Source of the DNA: Ancistrus triradiatus
Lineage: Eukaryota > Chordata > Actinopteri > Siluriformes > Loricariidae
Reading direction: 5' to 3'
DNA length: 64,000 nucleotides
NCBI GenBank assembly: GCA_025084515.1
Contig: JAJAGP010000936.1
Coordinates: 186,001-250,000 of the forward strand
Below are positions 57,701 to 61,196 of the stretch, piece after piece. Under the pieces are notes generated by a model. It saw only the letters and a list, made by a program, of their open reading frames with translations, did not search any database and was not told the origin of the DNA. The translations under genes were made by a program, and so were the position numbers. Every line of letters starts with the position of its first letter. Positions within the stretch are counted from its first letter, which is position 1.

Positions 57701-60700
57701 AGTCAAAATGCGTTGAGAACTGAATCCGATGAGTTCCAAGGTGTTCGAGAACCGAGGTACCACTGTATTGTGGTTTCTCTCACTAAATTTCCCATGCTCT
57801 CATACGCCCCCAATCCAGGTCTGCATCTCTGGCATATTCATTTCTGTCACGTGTCCTGCATTTACGGAATCACAACTCCCACTATTTAAACCCCTTCGCT
57901 GAAGTGGCTGGTGGCAAAGCCACACACTTTCAAGGTTTGTGTGTTCAGTTCAAGCATTTCAGTTCACAATCTGAACTTACCACCATTCTCTGGCCTTTTG
58001 CGATCCAAAATGTCATCTTTTTATCATTTTCAGCCAACTGTTTTTGGTGTCTCTCTAGCATAACGTCATATCAAGAGAATGCCAGGGGAAACTACTTAAA
58101 GCTTCAGACAAAATATGACCAAACCTGACCACTTACTTAAAAACTCATAGCTCAAAACACACTTAACGTACAGCTGCCATTCAAACACGACTGCATACAT
58201 AATCGTGATGAGACCTAAGCAAAGTATTTCTAAAGTAAAAATGTACAATTTTTACAAAAAAGATTTACATTAAAAAAAACATTAAACCAGCACCTTGTAT
58301 TAGGGAGCATTGCTTTGGGTTACCTACCATGACTGATCAGTTGGATGAGCTAGGGATGTATTCACTGAGTATTTAGTGTGAAGTACTGTGCGCACAATTT
58401 TCTGGTAAACACATTGCTGTTTGCAAGCACTATAGGATTACTCAGGACTAACTATTCACAAGGTTTACTGCTTGACCTGATGTTTATGCAAAGGCATAAT
58501 ACATGACCAACTCTATATGGCTACCAAAACTTGGCCTCTTCAATGTCTTGCTGAACACCTCATTCTAAGTCCATTGTCAATATAACTGCATCCACTGTTC
58601 AAGGAAAATTTTCAACTAGAACAGGACTATACTGAAATTTAAAGGTCTGGTAGAGTTTCTTCTGGCATTTATCAAATATAGCTTTGTTCACCAGAGTGAT
58701 AGGCTGGTGAAGCTTGTTTTCATTTCCACAGGTTCCAATAGTTGTGTGCTGTACATCATGCAAGTTGATGCTTAGTTGGTATTGCCTATGGTGATGATTG
58801 TGAAAGGCTCATTATGCAGCTTCCCATCCAAGAAAACCCAATCCATGAAACACCTGACAAACTGTTGGTTCTTGAGGCAGTAGTGAGTATATCAAGAGCT
58901 GATTTTCTACTCTAGCATTTCAGAACTCTGACAAACAGATATTCTTAAAGGTGATATTCTTTGACACTGCGACACTGAAAGCAATCTATTATACTGACAG
59001 TAACCCTAGTCAGATTGGATTTGTATAGCAGAAGGATGGCTGTGATTGAATTTGTACACACTCCAAAGTGATAAAGCTCAAGCACCAAGATGGAAATAAA
59101 ATTCCCACAGGACAAGGCGGCTTCTAATGGACTGTGTTCTCAACGAACCTGAATTTTTGCCTTGCACGTAACCGAATAGGTCTGGTCACTATATCCAGAA
59201 AACTATAAATCTATTTGTGCACACAAATATAAGGCAAAGCCATTAAAATCACCATTTTAATCAACTGGTAATATCTGGCTTTGCTATGCAGTTCCCCCTC
59301 ATGGCTCTCAGAGTGAGAAGAGAATAGAGGTTCTCTCAACATTCAATGCAGAGACTCTGGTTAGGTTTGGGAATGTCTCAAATTGATTTCGATTCATACA
59401 CTTGAAGACAGAAGGCAATCAATATCTTTTGTTCCCCAGAAAAATACTGACAAGACCAATTCGGATGGAAACAAAATGGCAAAAAGTGGCACCTGGGAAA
59501 TTAATCCAGGACCCCATATAAAGTTATTTCCATCCAGACTTCCATAACCTTGATTTTATACATCTGTTAGCAATGGGTGCGGCTGCCAGAGGTGTCCACA
59601 TACTTTTGTGGATGTCCTATAGCTTTAGTTTCATGACTGAACTACATGGCAAAGTGATATAAAGAAACAGTATCTGACTTAGTTTAAATGCTTAACATTA
59701 AAATGACTTAACTTGAAAAAACATTGCACCATGACATCACAAGCTGTTGGAACAGGGAGTTTGCAGTGAGCTCAGCAAAATGAAGAATGTCAGCAGAAGA
59801 CACAAAAAGACTCGCTGCTGGCAAAGACTACAAACGCTTGCAGCTCTGTCCAAATATTGTAGCATGCTCATTGGCTAATCCGCCATCTGTCCACCCCAAG
59901 CCACACCGGTGCAGTGCAGAATGAAGTCTCGCCCAGTATTTTTGCACAACAGTTTACATTGTAGCAAATTACAGTTTGCCCGAGTAGGAGGGGCCTTCTG
60001 TCTCAAGTGTGGCAGAGCCATGCATTTAACCCATTTCATTCAGAATAAATCAATAATGTACATCGGTTATCCTCCATAAACAACTTAGATTAGTTAAAAT
60101 ACTTACACTTTTAGTTAACTGGGCCAATAAACAACAGTAATAGCTCAATTTTATTACACAAAGTAACAGTACAGGTATGCACCATTTAACATCTATGCAA
60201 TCAACGTCTGTTTGCTTTAACATCTGAGGTCTTAAAAACTGTAATAAACAATAGGTAATAAAAACGTGTCTTTCAATCTGAGGGTTGTGGCCATACACAG
60301 CTGGTCACCTCAACAGCCAATCAACGCTGCAGATCCACAAGCAGGAGCTAAAAGTTTAAGAGCAGAAGACTGATATTTGTGTGCATGCGTTTGTAACTAC
60401 CTTACTGGTCGTGCGCTCACTTGCAAGTTAGCTCATGTTTGGACTGCTGATGGTTCTAACTTGGTTGATGTGTTCAGAGACCTTTTTCGTGTAAGTTACT
60501 CGTGTTTGACTTTCCGACCTACTTATTCGTAACTAGCTGTAAATGGCATTTGTAAGTGTATGTACCACTCCTTTGTCTGTTCCCTCACTACCTGTATATT
60601 CTCTCTCACCTATAACTTCATAAACTGGTTCACATTCACTCGCTGAGTCTTTGTTTCATCCGGCTGATCTTGCGTCTTGTTTGTAATCATGTATTTTAAT

Positions 60701-61139
60701 GCACTTTGGCTTCCGTCAAACAGAAGCATCGGGTTCTGTTACCAGCCTTTTAAATGTCACAGCTTTCTCCTAGTATATAAGCTGTATTTATCATTTTGTG
60801 AAGTTCCATTTATTAAAAATGTTTGGGTGTATAACAGTATTTGTTTCATGTGGTATCTCTGATGTATTTAGATTTACAGCATTTAGCAGACGCTCGTATC
60901 CAGAGCAATTGATACAATCTTACAATCCAAGCAATTGTGGGTTAAGGGCCCAACAGTGGCAGCTTGGCAGAGGTGGGATTTGAACCCTGGACCTTTTGGT
61001 CCATAGTCCAGTACCTTAACCGCTAGGCTACCACAGTCCCATTTACATAGGTCTTCTTGTGAAAATAACCTTTATATTTACATTACAGTAGCATAAAAAT
61101 TCTATATGTAATGTAATACTATGGTAATGTCTGATCAAT

Positions 61140-61196
<57 letters not shown>
